A DNA stretch of 44,050 nucleotides from an uncultured Acetatifactor sp. (GCA_910583845.1 CAJUAB010000007.1:1-44050); one strand, 5' to 3'; shown: positions 17,611-27,022, counted from the first letter of the stretch. Program-made: numbers and translations. The notes: a model not told the origin generated them from the letters alone.

Positions 17611-17699
17611 TGGCTCAGCCCTCCTTTCCTTTCAATTCCCTTGCGGGTTTCTATGTAATCGGAGGGTCACAGTCCCTCCGGAGAGGGCTAACCGCCTAC

Positions 17700-17940
17700 C
17701 ATCTTGGTATTCCCAAATAAATACTACCATAATTCGACAGGAAGTTCAATTTAATTTTTCATTATTCACTGTACGATATTCTGGCAAAAAAGAAACGGGC
17801 AAGCCGTAGCAGGATGTACGGTGAAAACCCATTTCTTCCATCCTGCCAATCCCAATTTTGATTTTTTCAGAATACAGCCATTGGCATTTTTAATGCAATG
17901 GGGGAACTTTGTTCTCCTTTAACTACCCCATAGCATGAGG
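17700..17940. other. Non-coding stretch upstream of the toxin, with a hairpin
   Basis: No convincing gene is present. It should contain the leftward toxin promoter, which I could not place with certainty. A dyad GCAGGATG/CATCCTGC (17809-17816 and 17839-17846) followed by a T-rich stretch may be a terminator for leftward or rightward transcription. Confidence 0.35.
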
Positions 17941-17944
17941 CGCA

Positions 17945-18272
17945 GAAGATTTCAAGACCGCCGCAGGCGAGGCGGAGCCAGGAGATTGACAGTATTGACA
18001 ATCAGATTTCAAACATGAAAAAGCATTTTTCTTCTATTGTGAAAGAATATAAATTTGACTCTGTGAAGGCTTTCTATAAAGAATTTGATGCGGCAAAGAA
18101 AGAGTATCTTGATTATCAGACGGTTCGCGTGGGGTATGAAAAAATCTACGGAGAAAAAGCGGTGGATACCATGAGTGTCAGGGACAGGCTCAGGCAGAAA
18201 GAGAAGATAGTACAAGAAAGGGAAGCGGGCAGGGAACATCAGGCAAGACAGAAAGATAAAGAGGTAAGGTAA
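17945..18272 (+). pseudogene. C-terminal remnant of a probable mobilisation relaxase
   Basis: The last 85 codons (from 18015) form a charged helical tail: KKHFSSIVKEYKFDSVKAFYKEFDAAKKEYL, then YEKIYGEK and RDRLRQKEK. Upstream, EIDSIDNQISN continues in the same frame. Just before that a different frame reads EDFKTAAGEAE, suggesting a frameshift near 17985. This helical pattern resembles the coiled-coil end of relaxases from Clostridial mobilisable elements. The catalytic HUH domain is absent. It probably marks where the original mobilisation gene lay before the defence and intron sequences were inserted or recombined. Confidence 0.45.
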
Positions 18273-18359
18273 AATGTTTTCTTGTTTAGTGGAGTATTGA
18301 AAAATGTTGCATCGAAAAATGTCAAATTATCAAAATTTATCGAAATATGAGATCTTTTG

Positions 18360-18368
18360 TGGTATAAT
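18360..18368 (+). promoter_or_regulatory. Extended -10 element upstream of the intron remnant
   Basis: TGG followed by TATAAT (18363-18368) forms an extended -10 hexamer; the -35 region is weak (ATCGAA/TCGAAA). It lies 15 bases before the 5' GTGTG of the intron-like RNA. It is a possible promoter for the structured RNA and for the ATPase operon behind it. Confidence 0.4.
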
Positions 18369-18382
18369 CTTTAAGGAAGAAG

Positions 18383-18880
18383 GTGTGCACCAGTTCGGCG
18401 CTAGATATATAACTGGTGGGAATCCAGTCTGGTAAGGCCTAGCAAGCCGCCAGTACCGAGTCCTTGGAACGCCAAAGGCCAACAATGGTGTTTAAGCGTA
18501 GGACAGGGAACAGGAACGCCGTAATGCGAAAGCGTGAAGTGATTGAGCTTCGCCAGAATTATCGATTGTGTGGGGTGGCCTGATACCTCCTTGGGTCACC
18601 AATAAGGAATAGTCGTTAAAGCGAGACTATGAAAACACACCGGAGTCCTAGAGCGCGGCATACCTGATATTGTTATATCCAGCGTACCCGGGAGGCCTGG
18701 ATGGTTCTGGACATGAGCCAGTAGGGAGTATCGGCCAACGTAATGGCGAGTATGAACGAAGACCATCGAGGAGTCGGATTCGCCCATAGTACTGATGAAG
18801 GAAGTAATGACTCTGGAGGGAAGGGGCGGACAATAAGTTGCTTCTGCTGACAAAACATGGAAAACACAGGAGGCAGACAT
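18383..18880 (+). ncRNA. Group II intron, 5' RNA domains only (no maturase)
   Basis: The stretch begins GTGTGCACC, matching the GUGYG start of group II introns. It continues as about 500 bases of dense, structured, non-coding sequence, including GGGAACAGGAACGCC and the purine-rich AGTGATTGAGC typical of domain I-III regions. A ribosome site AGGAGG (18868-18873) precedes ATG 18884, where a domain IV maturase would begin. That frame closes after 21 codons and is followed by the ATPase gene. No reverse transcriptase and no domain V/VI were found downstream, so this is a 5' fragment that cannot splice on its own. The subclass is not determined. A dedicated structured RNA of the ATPase system is an alternative I consider less likely. 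Confidence 0.6.
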
Positions 18881-18971
18881 TCTATGGAAAGAGAGAAAGC
18901 AGAAATAGCCAGTTTAAAGTGGAAAATACATAAAAGGGAAATAGCATAATAGGATGTTGGGGGAATACAAG

Positions 18972-21900
18972 ATGACAAGAAATGAAATGATTTCCGATGT
19001 TGCTGTTGGGGATTTGTTAAAAATAAGAACCGAGTATGATTTGATAGTTGGTAAAGTGGAATGTTTAGATAAAACTACTGTTAAGGTGATTAGAATAGAT
19101 ACAGGAAAACCTAAGAGAATTAATTATGATATTATCGTTGATTATGATTTTGAAACGGGTTTGATTGATCCAATGAAAAAGACTGAATCAGCTCAGTTAT
19201 CTGTTGATGTGAAACAACAATATGTTGAAAATGAGCCACAAATTGAGTTCCCTGTAAACTATGAGATTATGAAGTTGTGGGGAGATATTTCCTTTGATAT
19301 GGAATTATCAGTTTCAAGAGGGTACAAAGAGTACGTAAAGAGGTTCCCTAAGAATGTGAAGATAGAGTTAAATCAATATAAAGATAAGATACTACATGCA
19401 CAAAAAATGCATGAGTTTACGCCTTCAAACTATAGAGTTATAAGTGTATTGGCAGAATTATCAAATTATTCTGATAACGCAGTAGTACCATATGCCAATT
19501 GTATGAGAGCAATGATTAATTATGAACTAGGAAATATTGAAGAAGCAGAGATACTATTCTATGAAGGGTTTGATTATGAAAGTGCTTTTTTCTGTGCATA
19601 TCAGTTAAAAAAATACACTTCTTGCATGAATTATGCAATGAACTGCTTTATGGGTGGTTGTGCATCAATAGAAATAAGAAAGTGGCTTTTGGATTATGCT
19701 CGTACTAATAATCGTGTAGATATAGCTAGTTTATTAATAAAAGAAGATAGTAGTATTAGAGCACAGATGCTATTGTTTTGGTTTAAAGATGATAACTGCA
19801 TGATGGAAATTCCTAATAAGGATGCCTTGGAAAGTCCTGAAAATGATGTTTATTTGTTTAATATTTTTGAAAAAAAATATTCTGAAGTAGATAGTTCGGA
19901 ATTAACTGCACAGTATACTCCAGCAATTGTTCCGAATGATGAAGTTGCAGTTGCAAAAGAGAATAATGTTGTGCAGGAAAAAGAGTTTGTGGGTAAAATC
20001 ACAAGATTTGAAATTAGTAAAAACTTTGGTTTCATTGATAATAAGGTTTTTTTCTATATTAATCAGGTGATTGACGAGGAACTTCAAGAATTACTGTATA
20101 CTTCTGCCACATCAGGTTATCAAGTCTCTTATACAATTGGTAAAAATATAAAGGGTGATAAAGCTGCCGATAAGATTCGTTTAATTGGTGAGAGTGTAAT
20201 AGAACGCAAGTCGGGCTTTATTTCGGAATTTGATCGATTTGAGGAGTTTGGACGTATTATTTGTGAAAGTAAAGAATATAACTTCATATTGGATGCCGTA
20301 TCTGACCCTTACCTAAAAGCAGATATTTTAGATAGTTATAATCTTGAAATGATAGATGTAACTTTTGTGCCAAGTAAAAAGAATAAGAAAAAGATAGCAA
20401 CTGATATTGCATCGGTTATAGAATATGATTGTAAGACAATTGAAGGGTGGATAAAGTCAAGAGTAATCAGTCAGAGCGAGGTGGATGCGTGGGAAAATAA
20501 GAAAAAAAATGCAAAGAATAGTTCTTTTATTCCATTTACTTACGAACCATTAATGTTATTCGAAGAGAAAGAAGCTGTAATAGAAATAAATAATAATTCC
20601 GTGGGATTGATTACATCTAGAGGGTATTGCAATAGGGCACACTATTATTTGTTTAGTGGTGATTTACAAAATGCAGAGATATGGTATTTGAAGGCTCTTG
20701 AGATAGGTGAAAAATTAGAAACTGCGGTGCCAGATTTAAACTCAATCTATATGAGGACTGGTCAGTTAGATAAATCAATTTCTTTGCTAGATACATATGA
20801 ACATGTTCTTAAAAGAGATGTTTATTTAAATTTAAAGGTTCAGACATTGGACAAATTGAAAAAACATGATGATGAGTTTATTCGTGTTTGTGAAGAATTA
20901 TCTGAGAATGCAGATGCAATAACAAGAAGAATGCATTTCTTATTAAAGCTGGGACAGGTGTGTAACGATTTAGCTCAATATGAAAAGAGCATCGGTTATT
21001 TTGATAGATGGGAGCAATTGAAGAAGCGTAGTTTTGGAGGCTCAACTAGCTATGAATTAGCACATATAAATATGTTGCAAGGTAAGGCTTTTGCGTTGTA
21101 TAAGCTTGGTAAAATTGATGAGGCGAAAGTGATTGCAAATAAAATCTTAAGCATGAAGAATGCAGATACGTTAGCACTTGCGATTATCAATGAAGGAAGT
21201 GTTGAGGGACTAATTCATGAGGAGATTGCGTGGGATGATTATTGGAGAGATACTCAAATCAGTAAATACATTTTAGATTGCTTGGATAGAACAAATCTTG
21301 AAGTTGATAAAGGAATACCGGATGTAATAGATGGAGTGTATAAAGGAAATGAAAAGGATGCAATAAAGGCTATTGGATACATTACAGGGCGAAAGACTGC
21401 AAATGATCAGGCAAAATATGATAACTTTATTGCTGCGGCAAAACTTGTAAAACAGATATTGGAAAGAGAGGTGGCTATTGCAGATGAAAAGAAGATTAAT
21501 GAGCAAATTTATCAATTCTATATTGCAAAGGCTATGCTTTTTTATGGGGATTACCAGTTAATTAATGCAAAAACAACGAATAATTTTGATATGGCAAGAT
21601 ATTGCTATTTCCAAGTAACAAATATTTTTAAGGAAGTTGATAAGGTATATTCATGCTGGTTGGATTCTTTCTTGAGATATATACAAACTTATTTTGCTGA
21701 TTTTGATATTATTAAGAAACGTCAAGCTCCAGCTAATGATACATGTTCCGATGATAAGGCAAAAGAGTTGATAACAAATTTATGTGATGAGTTCAATGGC
21801 GAGCTGCTATCAGACGCAATGGAATTTTCGATTGGCTTAATTGTATTATTTGCCCATAATGCAAATAATAAGAAATATGGTGAAGTCATTTTGGATAGGC

Positions 21901-24074
21901 TTGAAAAGAGTCATTTAAGACAAGAAGTTGAAAGAGAACTTGATGTATTAATTGAAGGTGGACAAAGTGCGGGACTTCCGCTGGTGGAAATTAACAAGTT
22001 GTCTTTCCATAAGAAATGGGAATACGCAATAAAAGCATACTCCAGAATGCAAGATGATTTCAGCTCAAATTTCAACCAAGCACTAAATAAAGTATTTGGT
22101 ATTAATTCATATGTACTCCAAAAACTCCAGAATCATCCGTTTGTTAAGTTCTTAAATAAATCGGAAAAAACTTGTTGGGAGGAAACAGCAAAGGTTTTAC
22201 TTTCTGTTATTAAGTATATTGAAACATCTGATTTTGATGCAAAGAATGATTTGTTACGTCAGATGCTTCAGAGCATTGATGATATTAAGGATATGATAGA
22301 AACATCAGCTACAATGTATACTTATGAATTCATTTTTGACTTGTTGCATTCAATCGAAACTCAAATACATATTGAAGCAAAAGAATTATATAAGGATTCT
22401 AAACCGAAAATTTCTGTTTCGGTTCCCGAGGGGCAGCAGAGTTCATTGAACCTTGAGAGTGGAGAGGCAACGGTTCCTATCAATTTTACAAACAAGGAAA
22501 ATGTTCAGAATGCGGAAAATGTGAGGATAATCGTTGAAGTGGTAAAACCATTTGTTTTTCATGATGACAGAGCATTACGTGAACTTAAAACTATAAGAAG
22601 TAATGGAAAAGGTGAAAGTATTTTGTTGCATTTTATGATAGATGCAGTTGCAGAAAATGTAAAAATGCTTGAGTTTTCGGTATCAATTACTTATCAGTAT
22701 AAAGTTTCTGTATTTGATGAAGAAGAGGTTGATGAAGAACCGGTTAGAATCGCTGTGCCATTGTATAGCCAGGATGAATTCAAACCGATTAATCCTAATC
22801 CGTTTGAACCATATATTTCTGGTAAAGTTGTGGCAGACAAAAAAATGTTCTTTGGAAGAGCTAAAGAAATCGAAGATATTATTGGGGTAATGTCAGCAGA
22901 TACAAGTGAAAACAATCAAGGCAGAGCACTTGCTTTATATGGTCAAACGCGTACTGGGAAATCTTCTCTTCTTTATCATGTCGAAAATGGTCTTAGAGAA
23001 AGGGACTTAGAGCATAATATTATTATTAATACAGGTAGTATTGGAGATCAAGATTTACATGATAAGGATATAACCGAACTTCTGTATACAATTTTAAGAA
23101 CACTGGAAAAGGAAATCAAAAAGAAAGCCGGAAAAGAGGAAGTTGCTAATCTTGGTTTAGTGCAAGGACAGGTATATCATCCTGAATTAATTGAGAATAT
23201 GAAACAGGACGGTATAAGTATTGACGCTGATGAAGTTCTTGAAAATCCAGAAAGGTCTCGCTTGATTTTCAATAAGATTTTCAAAGATTTTTGTGAATAT
23301 GTTAAAAATTTTGAGCCTGCGTATAATATCGTTCTTATGATAGATGAGTTTACATATATATATGACTGGATCCGTCAGGGAAAGATGGATAGCAGTATTA
23401 CCCAGTGGTGGAAATCTCTTTTACAGAACAATAATATCTTTGCAATTATTATCGGGCAAGATCACATGATGCAATTTGTAAACGATATAAGCATAAGTCC
23501 CGTAATAAGTAATGATTTTCAAACAACAGAGTTAAGGAAGGTAACATATTTAAGTGAGGCAGATGCAAAATCTCTTATGTCAGATCCTATTTTACTAATT
23601 TCAGATAACGGAGAGGAAGAGAGTAGATATAAGGAAGGTGCAATTGAAAGGCTTTATGAGTTGACTTCAGGAAGTGCGTTCTTAATTATGAACTTCTGTG
23701 GAAAGTTAGTTAATTATTTGAATGAACAGAAGTCAATGTATATTACCAGAGCCCATATTGATGATTTCCTCAAAAAGAATCTTTCAGAATTCGAGGAGTC
23801 TCGTTTTTTTGAGCCACAATACAATGATAAGAGTGAAGTGGATAATTCGGAAATTATTGCTAAAAACAAAGAAATGCTGAAAGCTATAGCGAGAGGTTCC
23901 TATAACAGGGAATGGGCAAATATTCGTTTACTACTTGAAGAACCGGAAAATGCAAGAATAATTGATAAACTTGTAGAAAGAGATGTATTGGTTCGTAATG
24001 GTGAAGGTAGATGTAAGATAAAGGTGGCTCTATATAAAGAATGGCTTATTGAAAGATACGGTTTGGAGGGATGA
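18972..24074 (+). CDS. 1700-residue protein: cold-shock-like segments, TPR-like repeats, STAND/AAA-type ATPase
   Basis: I recognise no named family. Residues 1-70 form a small beta-rich domain. A helical region follows (100-330). Then come two cold-shock/OB-like segments: VGKITRFEISKNFGFIDN with FFYINQV (about 340-400), and SGFISEFDRFEEFGRII (about 413-475). Helical TPR-like repeats occupy about 545-760 (for example YYLFSGDLQNAEIWYLKALEIG) and more helices run to 1150. A beta-rich section (about 1150-1290) leads to a P-loop ATPase with Walker A GQTRTGKSS (about 1323) and Walker B VLMIDEFTYIYDW (about 1454). The end looks like a winged helix. ATG 18972 with GGGGGA upstream is preferred over ATG 18954. 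The gene is strikingly AT-rich. It resembles NTPase sensors of antiviral defence in layout; function is inferred. Confidence 0.75.
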   Translation: MTRNEMISDVAVGDLLKIRTEYDLIVGKVECLDKTTVKVIRIDTGKPKRINYDIIVDYDFETGLIDPMKKTESAQLSVDVKQQYVENEPQIEFPVNYEIMKLWGDISFDMELSVSRGYKEYVKRFPKNVKIELNQYKDKILHAQKMHEFTPSNYRVISVLAELSNYSDNAVVPYANCMRAMINYELGNIEEAEILFYEGFDYESAFFCAYQLKKYTSCMNYAMNCFMGGCASIEIRKWLLDYARTNNRVDIASLLIKEDSSIRAQMLLFWFKDDNCMMEIPNKDALESPENDVYLFNIFEKKYSEVDSSELTAQYTPAIVPNDEVAVAKENNVVQEKEFVGKITRFEISKNFGFIDNKVFFYINQVIDEELQELLYTSATSGYQVSYTIGKNIKGDKAADKIRLIGESVIERKSGFISEFDRFEEFGRIICESKEYNFILDAVSDPYLKADILDSYNLEMIDVTFVPSKKNKKKIATDIASVIEYDCKTIEGWIKSRVISQSEVDAWENKKKNAKNSSFIPFTYEPLMLFEEKEAVIEINNNSVGLITSRGYCNRAHYYLFSGDLQNAEIWYLKALEIGEKLETAVPDLNSIYMRTGQLDKSISLLDTYEHVLKRDVYLNLKVQTLDKLKKHDDEFIRVCEELSENADAITRRMHFLLKLGQVCNDLAQYEKSIGYFDRWEQLKKRSFGGSTSYELAHINMLQGKAFALYKLGKIDEAKVIANKILSMKNADTLALAIINEGSVEGLIHEEIAWDDYWRDTQISKYILDCLDRTNLEVDKGIPDVIDGVYKGNEKDAIKAIGYITGRKTANDQAKYDNFIAAAKLVKQILEREVAIADEKKINEQIYQFYIAKAMLFYGDYQLINAKTTNNFDMARYCYFQVTNIFKEVDKVYSCWLDSFLRYIQTYFADFDIIKKRQAPANDTCSDDKAKELITNLCDEFNGELLSDAMEFSIGLIVLFAHNANNKKYGEVILDRLEKSHLRQEVERELDVLIEGGQSAGLPLVEINKLSFHKKWEYAIKAYSRMQDDFSSNFNQALNKVFGINSYVLQKLQNHPFVKFLNKSEKTCWEETAKVLLSVIKYIETSDFDAKNDLLRQMLQSIDDIKDMIETSATMYTYEFIFDLLHSIETQIHIEAKELYKDSKPKISVSVPEGQQSSLNLESGEATVPINFTNKENVQNAENVRIIVEVVKPFVFHDDRALRELKTIRSNGKGESILLHFMIDAVAENVKMLEFSVSITYQYKVSVFDEEEVDEEPVRIAVPLYSQDEFKPINPNPFEPYISGKVVADKKMFFGRAKEIEDIIGVMSADTSENNQGRALALYGQTRTGKSSLLYHVENGLRERDLEHNIIINTGSIGDQDLHDKDITELLYTILRTLEKEIKKKAGKEEVANLGLVQGQVYHPELIENMKQDGISIDADEVLENPERSRLIFNKIFKDFCEYVKNFEPAYNIVLMIDEFTYIYDWIRQGKMDSSITQWWKSLLQNNNIFAIIIGQDHMMQFVNDISISPVISNDFQTTELRKVTYLSEADAKSLMSDPILLISDNGEEESRYKEGAIERLYELTSGSAFLIMNFCGKLVNYLNEQKSMYITRAHIDDFLKKNLSEFEESRFFEPQYNDKSEVDNSEIIAKNKEMLKAIARGSYNREWANIRLLLEEPENARIIDKLVERDVLVRNGEGRCKIKVALYKEWLIERYGLEG

Positions 24075-24078
24075 TGTA

Positions 24079-25893
24079 ATGGATAATATATTTTGTATAG
24101 GTGGACAGGTACGAGGAGATTCCTTTATTGGAAGAAAAACTGAGGTGAAGTCTCTTCGTAATCTGTTTGTTGATTCAAGTGTAAAGACGGCGAAAGCAAT
24201 TATTGGATTGACAAGAACGGGAAAATCCTCTTTTGTTGACAATGCTTTTTTGGATATACCAGAAACAGAAAAAATACTGTATGTTAATGTCACCTTAGGA
24301 GATTTTTTATATTATGAAATGTGGCAAGACATTATGTGGAAGTTAAAAAAACAACTTCAGCGAAAAGAACTGCTAGATGATGAACTCAAGGAATTGTTAT
24401 CAAACTTTGATGAAGAGGAACTTAAATGGGTTAAGTTAAATCACACTGTAAAGGACACGTTTGAATATTTAAACGAATTAGAGATAAAAGTAATTCTTGT
24501 CTTGGATGAGTTTGATAAGGCTAGTGTTGTGTTCGAAAATGATACAAAGAAATATGATATGCTTCGGGAATTGTTATCGTCACCCAAATATAATCTGTTT
24601 GCTATAACAATTTCCAGAAGGAATCTTAATACGATAGAAGGCACAACATATCAAAGCTCAACTTTACATGGTGTGTTGGATCCTATTTATTTTAAAGGTT
24701 TTACAGATGAAGATGTAAAGGAATATTATGATGTTTTAGATAATACATATGATATATGTTTGAACGATGATCAAAAAAGAGAAATAGAATATTATGCTGG
24801 CACATCGCCTTATTTGCTTTCGATTTTTGGAAATAAACTTGTCGAACGAAAGAAAGCAGGTAGGTCTATTGATATATCTGATGTGTTTCAAAATGATTGT
24901 AAACTAATAAATGATTATTATAGAGATATCCAAAGACATTTGGAACGAGATGGTGACTTGAAGCGTTTGATTCCATTTGTTATAGGACCGAATATTGGAG
25001 TCACACAAAATGATAGAGATGAATTAGTCAATTTAGGATATTTATTACTTGATGAAGATAGAACGATCGCAGTGTCTGAATATTTTACACAGTTTTTAAG
25101 TATAAATATGTTTAATTTTAGTATATGGGATGCTATCATAAGTGTTGAAAAGAAGATAAAACAGATAATTGAGAGAGAGATGGATAAACTGATTGATTTT
25201 TATCAGGTATATGGGGAATCGGTAAAAGATATTGAAAGAGAGATAATACAGAATACCCTAGGGGCACAAAAAAATATTTCAATGTATGATGCCTTTATCG
25301 ATAGTACGCAAAAAAAATTCTTTAAAACCTGTACATATTTTGATGTAATGTCTCTTAACGATTCGTTAAAGATAGTCGCAAATGCATGGTGCGTGTTTTC
25401 TAAATACTTTAAAGAATCAGAGTATGGAGAGTGGAGAGAAAAGTTTGATAAATGCGGAAATGCAAGAAATCCAGTTGCTCACGGTCATGAGGAGTATATT
25501 ACAGACATTGAAAAACAAGAAATTGATATTTATTGTAAAGAAATTTTAGAATCTATAAATGAAGCGTCAGCAGATAAGCTGGGAATCATATTAACTGAAG
25601 AAGAATTGGTTGCAAAATCTGCTACATACAATACGGTTACAGAGGTTGTTAAGAATCTAAATCCGGGAGAATATTTATTCTATGGTGAAGAAACGGGACC
25701 CAAGAAAAATCTAAAGGGAACAATTATCTCAGAAGGAAAATATAAGGATGAAAAGGGTTCGATAAGCAAAGCCTGCTTTGAAAGTATTTCGAGAAACGCT
25801 GGCGAATTTAAAAATAAGCGTATTGTAGTTACAATTAGGGAAAGAAATCCACAGAATAACGGATTCATTCTAGAGTTCGTAAGGGAGCTGTAG
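24079..25893 (+). CDS. P-loop ATPase with C-terminal HEPN-like Rx4H motif
   Basis: A 604-residue protein four bases after the preceding gene, so surely co-transcribed. Walker A is GLTRTGKSSF (about 43-52), almost the same as GQTRTGKSSL in the neighbour, and Walker B is VILVLDEFDKAS (about 138-149). Helical and winged-helix-like sequence runs to about 350. The C-terminal half includes FDKCGNARNPVAHGHEEY, in which R463-x4-H468 matches the HEPN ribonuclease motif, within helices typical of HEPN/Swt1-like domains. A short beta-rich end follows. ATG 24079 is preferred over TTG 24049 because TTGGAGGG (24062-24069) precedes it. I infer a sensor ATPase with an RNase effector; activity is not shown by sequence alone. 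Confidence 0.75.
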   Translation: MDNIFCIGGQVRGDSFIGRKTEVKSLRNLFVDSSVKTAKAIIGLTRTGKSSFVDNAFLDIPETEKILYVNVTLGDFLYYEMWQDIMWKLKKQLQRKELLDDELKELLSNFDEEELKWVKLNHTVKDTFEYLNELEIKVILVLDEFDKASVVFENDTKKYDMLRELLSSPKYNLFAITISRRNLNTIEGTTYQSSTLHGVLDPIYFKGFTDEDVKEYYDVLDNTYDICLNDDQKREIEYYAGTSPYLLSIFGNKLVERKKAGRSIDISDVFQNDCKLINDYYRDIQRHLERDGDLKRLIPFVIGPNIGVTQNDRDELVNLGYLLLDEDRTIAVSEYFTQFLSINMFNFSIWDAIISVEKKIKQIIEREMDKLIDFYQVYGESVKDIEREIIQNTLGAQKNISMYDAFIDSTQKKFFKTCTYFDVMSLNDSLKIVANAWCVFSKYFKESEYGEWREKFDKCGNARNPVAHGHEEYITDIEKQEIDIYCKEILESINEASADKLGIILTEEELVAKSATYNTVTEVVKNLNPGEYLFYGEETGPKKNLKGTIISEGKYKDEKGSISKACFESISRNAGEFKNKRIVVTIRERNPQNNGFILEFVREL

Positions 25894-25927
25894 AATATAA
25901 TGTATATTCTGTGGAGAGAAAATTTGT

Positions 25928-26998
25928 CTACCTATAGGGATTATTGTATTGTTTTAAGGATTTCTCATGAACATTTATAAATCGGTTTCTTAAATACTCC
26001 GGACTGATTATTTCAGCATCAGCACCAAATGAAAAGAAGTAATTGTAGATTTGCTGCTGTGTGCAGTCAAAAACATATATATCATCAGTGGAAAGCGATT
26101 CTATTTTTTCAGGACGTGAATATAGTCTTGATTGGTAGGATTGCTTTCCTTTTTTTGTAAGTCTTACTTTTATTTGCTCTGGCTTTCCAATGAGATATGC
26201 CGGAGAATAATTGGAAATCTGTGACTCAATATTCAAAATTTCATGTTTGTTTAGATGAAAGATTTTTGTAAGCATTGTAGGTGTGTTAATTCTTGCCATT
26301 GAGAATGAAGCTATTATCTTGTCCTTTTCTTCTTCGTCAGCCTTTCTAGAATAACATACTAAGTATGACTGTGTGTGGAAGGAATCTGGTACAATCTTGT
26401 AAGGATAAACATAGAATAATTGATCCATTCCATAATAGTTTGCTTTGATTTTAAGAATTCTCTTTTCCTGACAAGCGCGTTCGATGATTTCATATATATC
26501 TTTTCTGTAGATACGTTCTCTTTTGATAAATGGAAGAGAACAATATTCTTCTATGACAGAACGCATATATAAGCCTGGGCGACTATAGTACTGATTTTCA
26601 TCACAATCTTCTAAGAGATATTCAACATTGCTGTCGTTAATGTGATACAGTTTGCTTTCACCTTTTAATGTACTATATTCTGATATTTTAACTGTAATTG
26701 TTTTTTTCTCCATAGATAGAAGTTGATCTATAACTATTCTTTTACTTATAGCATCAAGCTTTGTTCCAGTAAATAGTCTGTCTAATTCGATTTCACGTTG
26801 TTGTAAATAAAGAGAAATAGAAGATTTTGCTTCATTTTTGTAATTGCCAAAAACCGTATTTATAAAAGTGGCAGCCTTACGAGTTCCAAATACTTCCATG
26901 TCCTCGCGCATAGTTAGTCGTGCTCTGTCACTTAATGTAATTCTAATTTTTTGTTCTTCGTTGATTAAAGGATAGCCGTTTTCATCAATAAATCCCAT
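25928..26998 (-). CDS. WYL-domain regulator with ribbon-helix-helix-like N-terminus
   Basis: A 356-residue regulator read leftward. The C-terminal half has the WYL fold (YEIIERACQEKRILKIKANY, then YVYPYKIVPDSFHTQSYLVCY) and the WCX-type extension ending in FFSFGADAEIISP. The N-terminus differs from the usual winged helix: KIRITLSDRARLTMREDM followed by TRKAATFINTVF looks like a ribbon-helix-helix. The start at 26998 has GAGGTGC just upstream; the longer frame to 27061 lacks this. The gene ends 34 bases after, and converges on, the ATPase pair. WYL proteins (BrxR, CapW and others) repress many defence operons, so it may control this pair and/or the divergent small-gene operon. Confidence 0.82.
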   Translation of the reverse strand: MGFIDENGYPLINEEQKIRITLSDRARLTMREDMEVFGTRKAATFINTVFGNYKNEAKSSISLYLQQREIELDRLFTGTKLDAISKRIVIDQLLSMEKKTITVKISEYSTLKGESKLYHINDSNVEYLLEDCDENQYYSRPGLYMRSVIEEYCSLPFIKRERIYRKDIYEIIERACQEKRILKIKANYYGMDQLFYVYPYKIVPDSFHTQSYLVCYSRKADEEEKDKIIASFSMARINTPTMLTKIFHLNKHEILNIESQISNYSPAYLIGKPEQIKVRLTKKGKQSYQSRLYSRPEKIESLSTDDIYVFDCTQQQIYNYFFSFGADAEIISPEYLRNRFINVHEKSLKQYNNPYR

Positions 26999-27022
26999 AA
27001 AAAGCACCTCATCTCTAATTAC

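Larger units (their letters stand above)
1..18290. mobile_element. Decayed mobilisable genomic island carrying a defence operon (approximate limits)
   Basis: A large serine recombinase, mobC, a hairpin-rich possible oriT, a type I toxin-antitoxin pair and the tail of a probable relaxase bracket a six-gene defence operon. This parts list is typical of Tn4451/Tn1549-like elements of gut Clostridia. The relaxase gene expected just after mobC is absent, so the element is probably no longer self-mobile. The left end lies outside the window. The right end is uncertain because a group II intron fragment and a second accessory block follow without a recognisable attachment site. The limits are inference; the individual parts are seen. 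Confidence 0.55.

Noticed and set aside
25892..25910. Hairpin AGAATATA/TATATTCT as terminator between the ATPase and WYL genes
   Set aside because: The arms are purely AT-rich apart from one pair and lack a T run; it is too weak to call.
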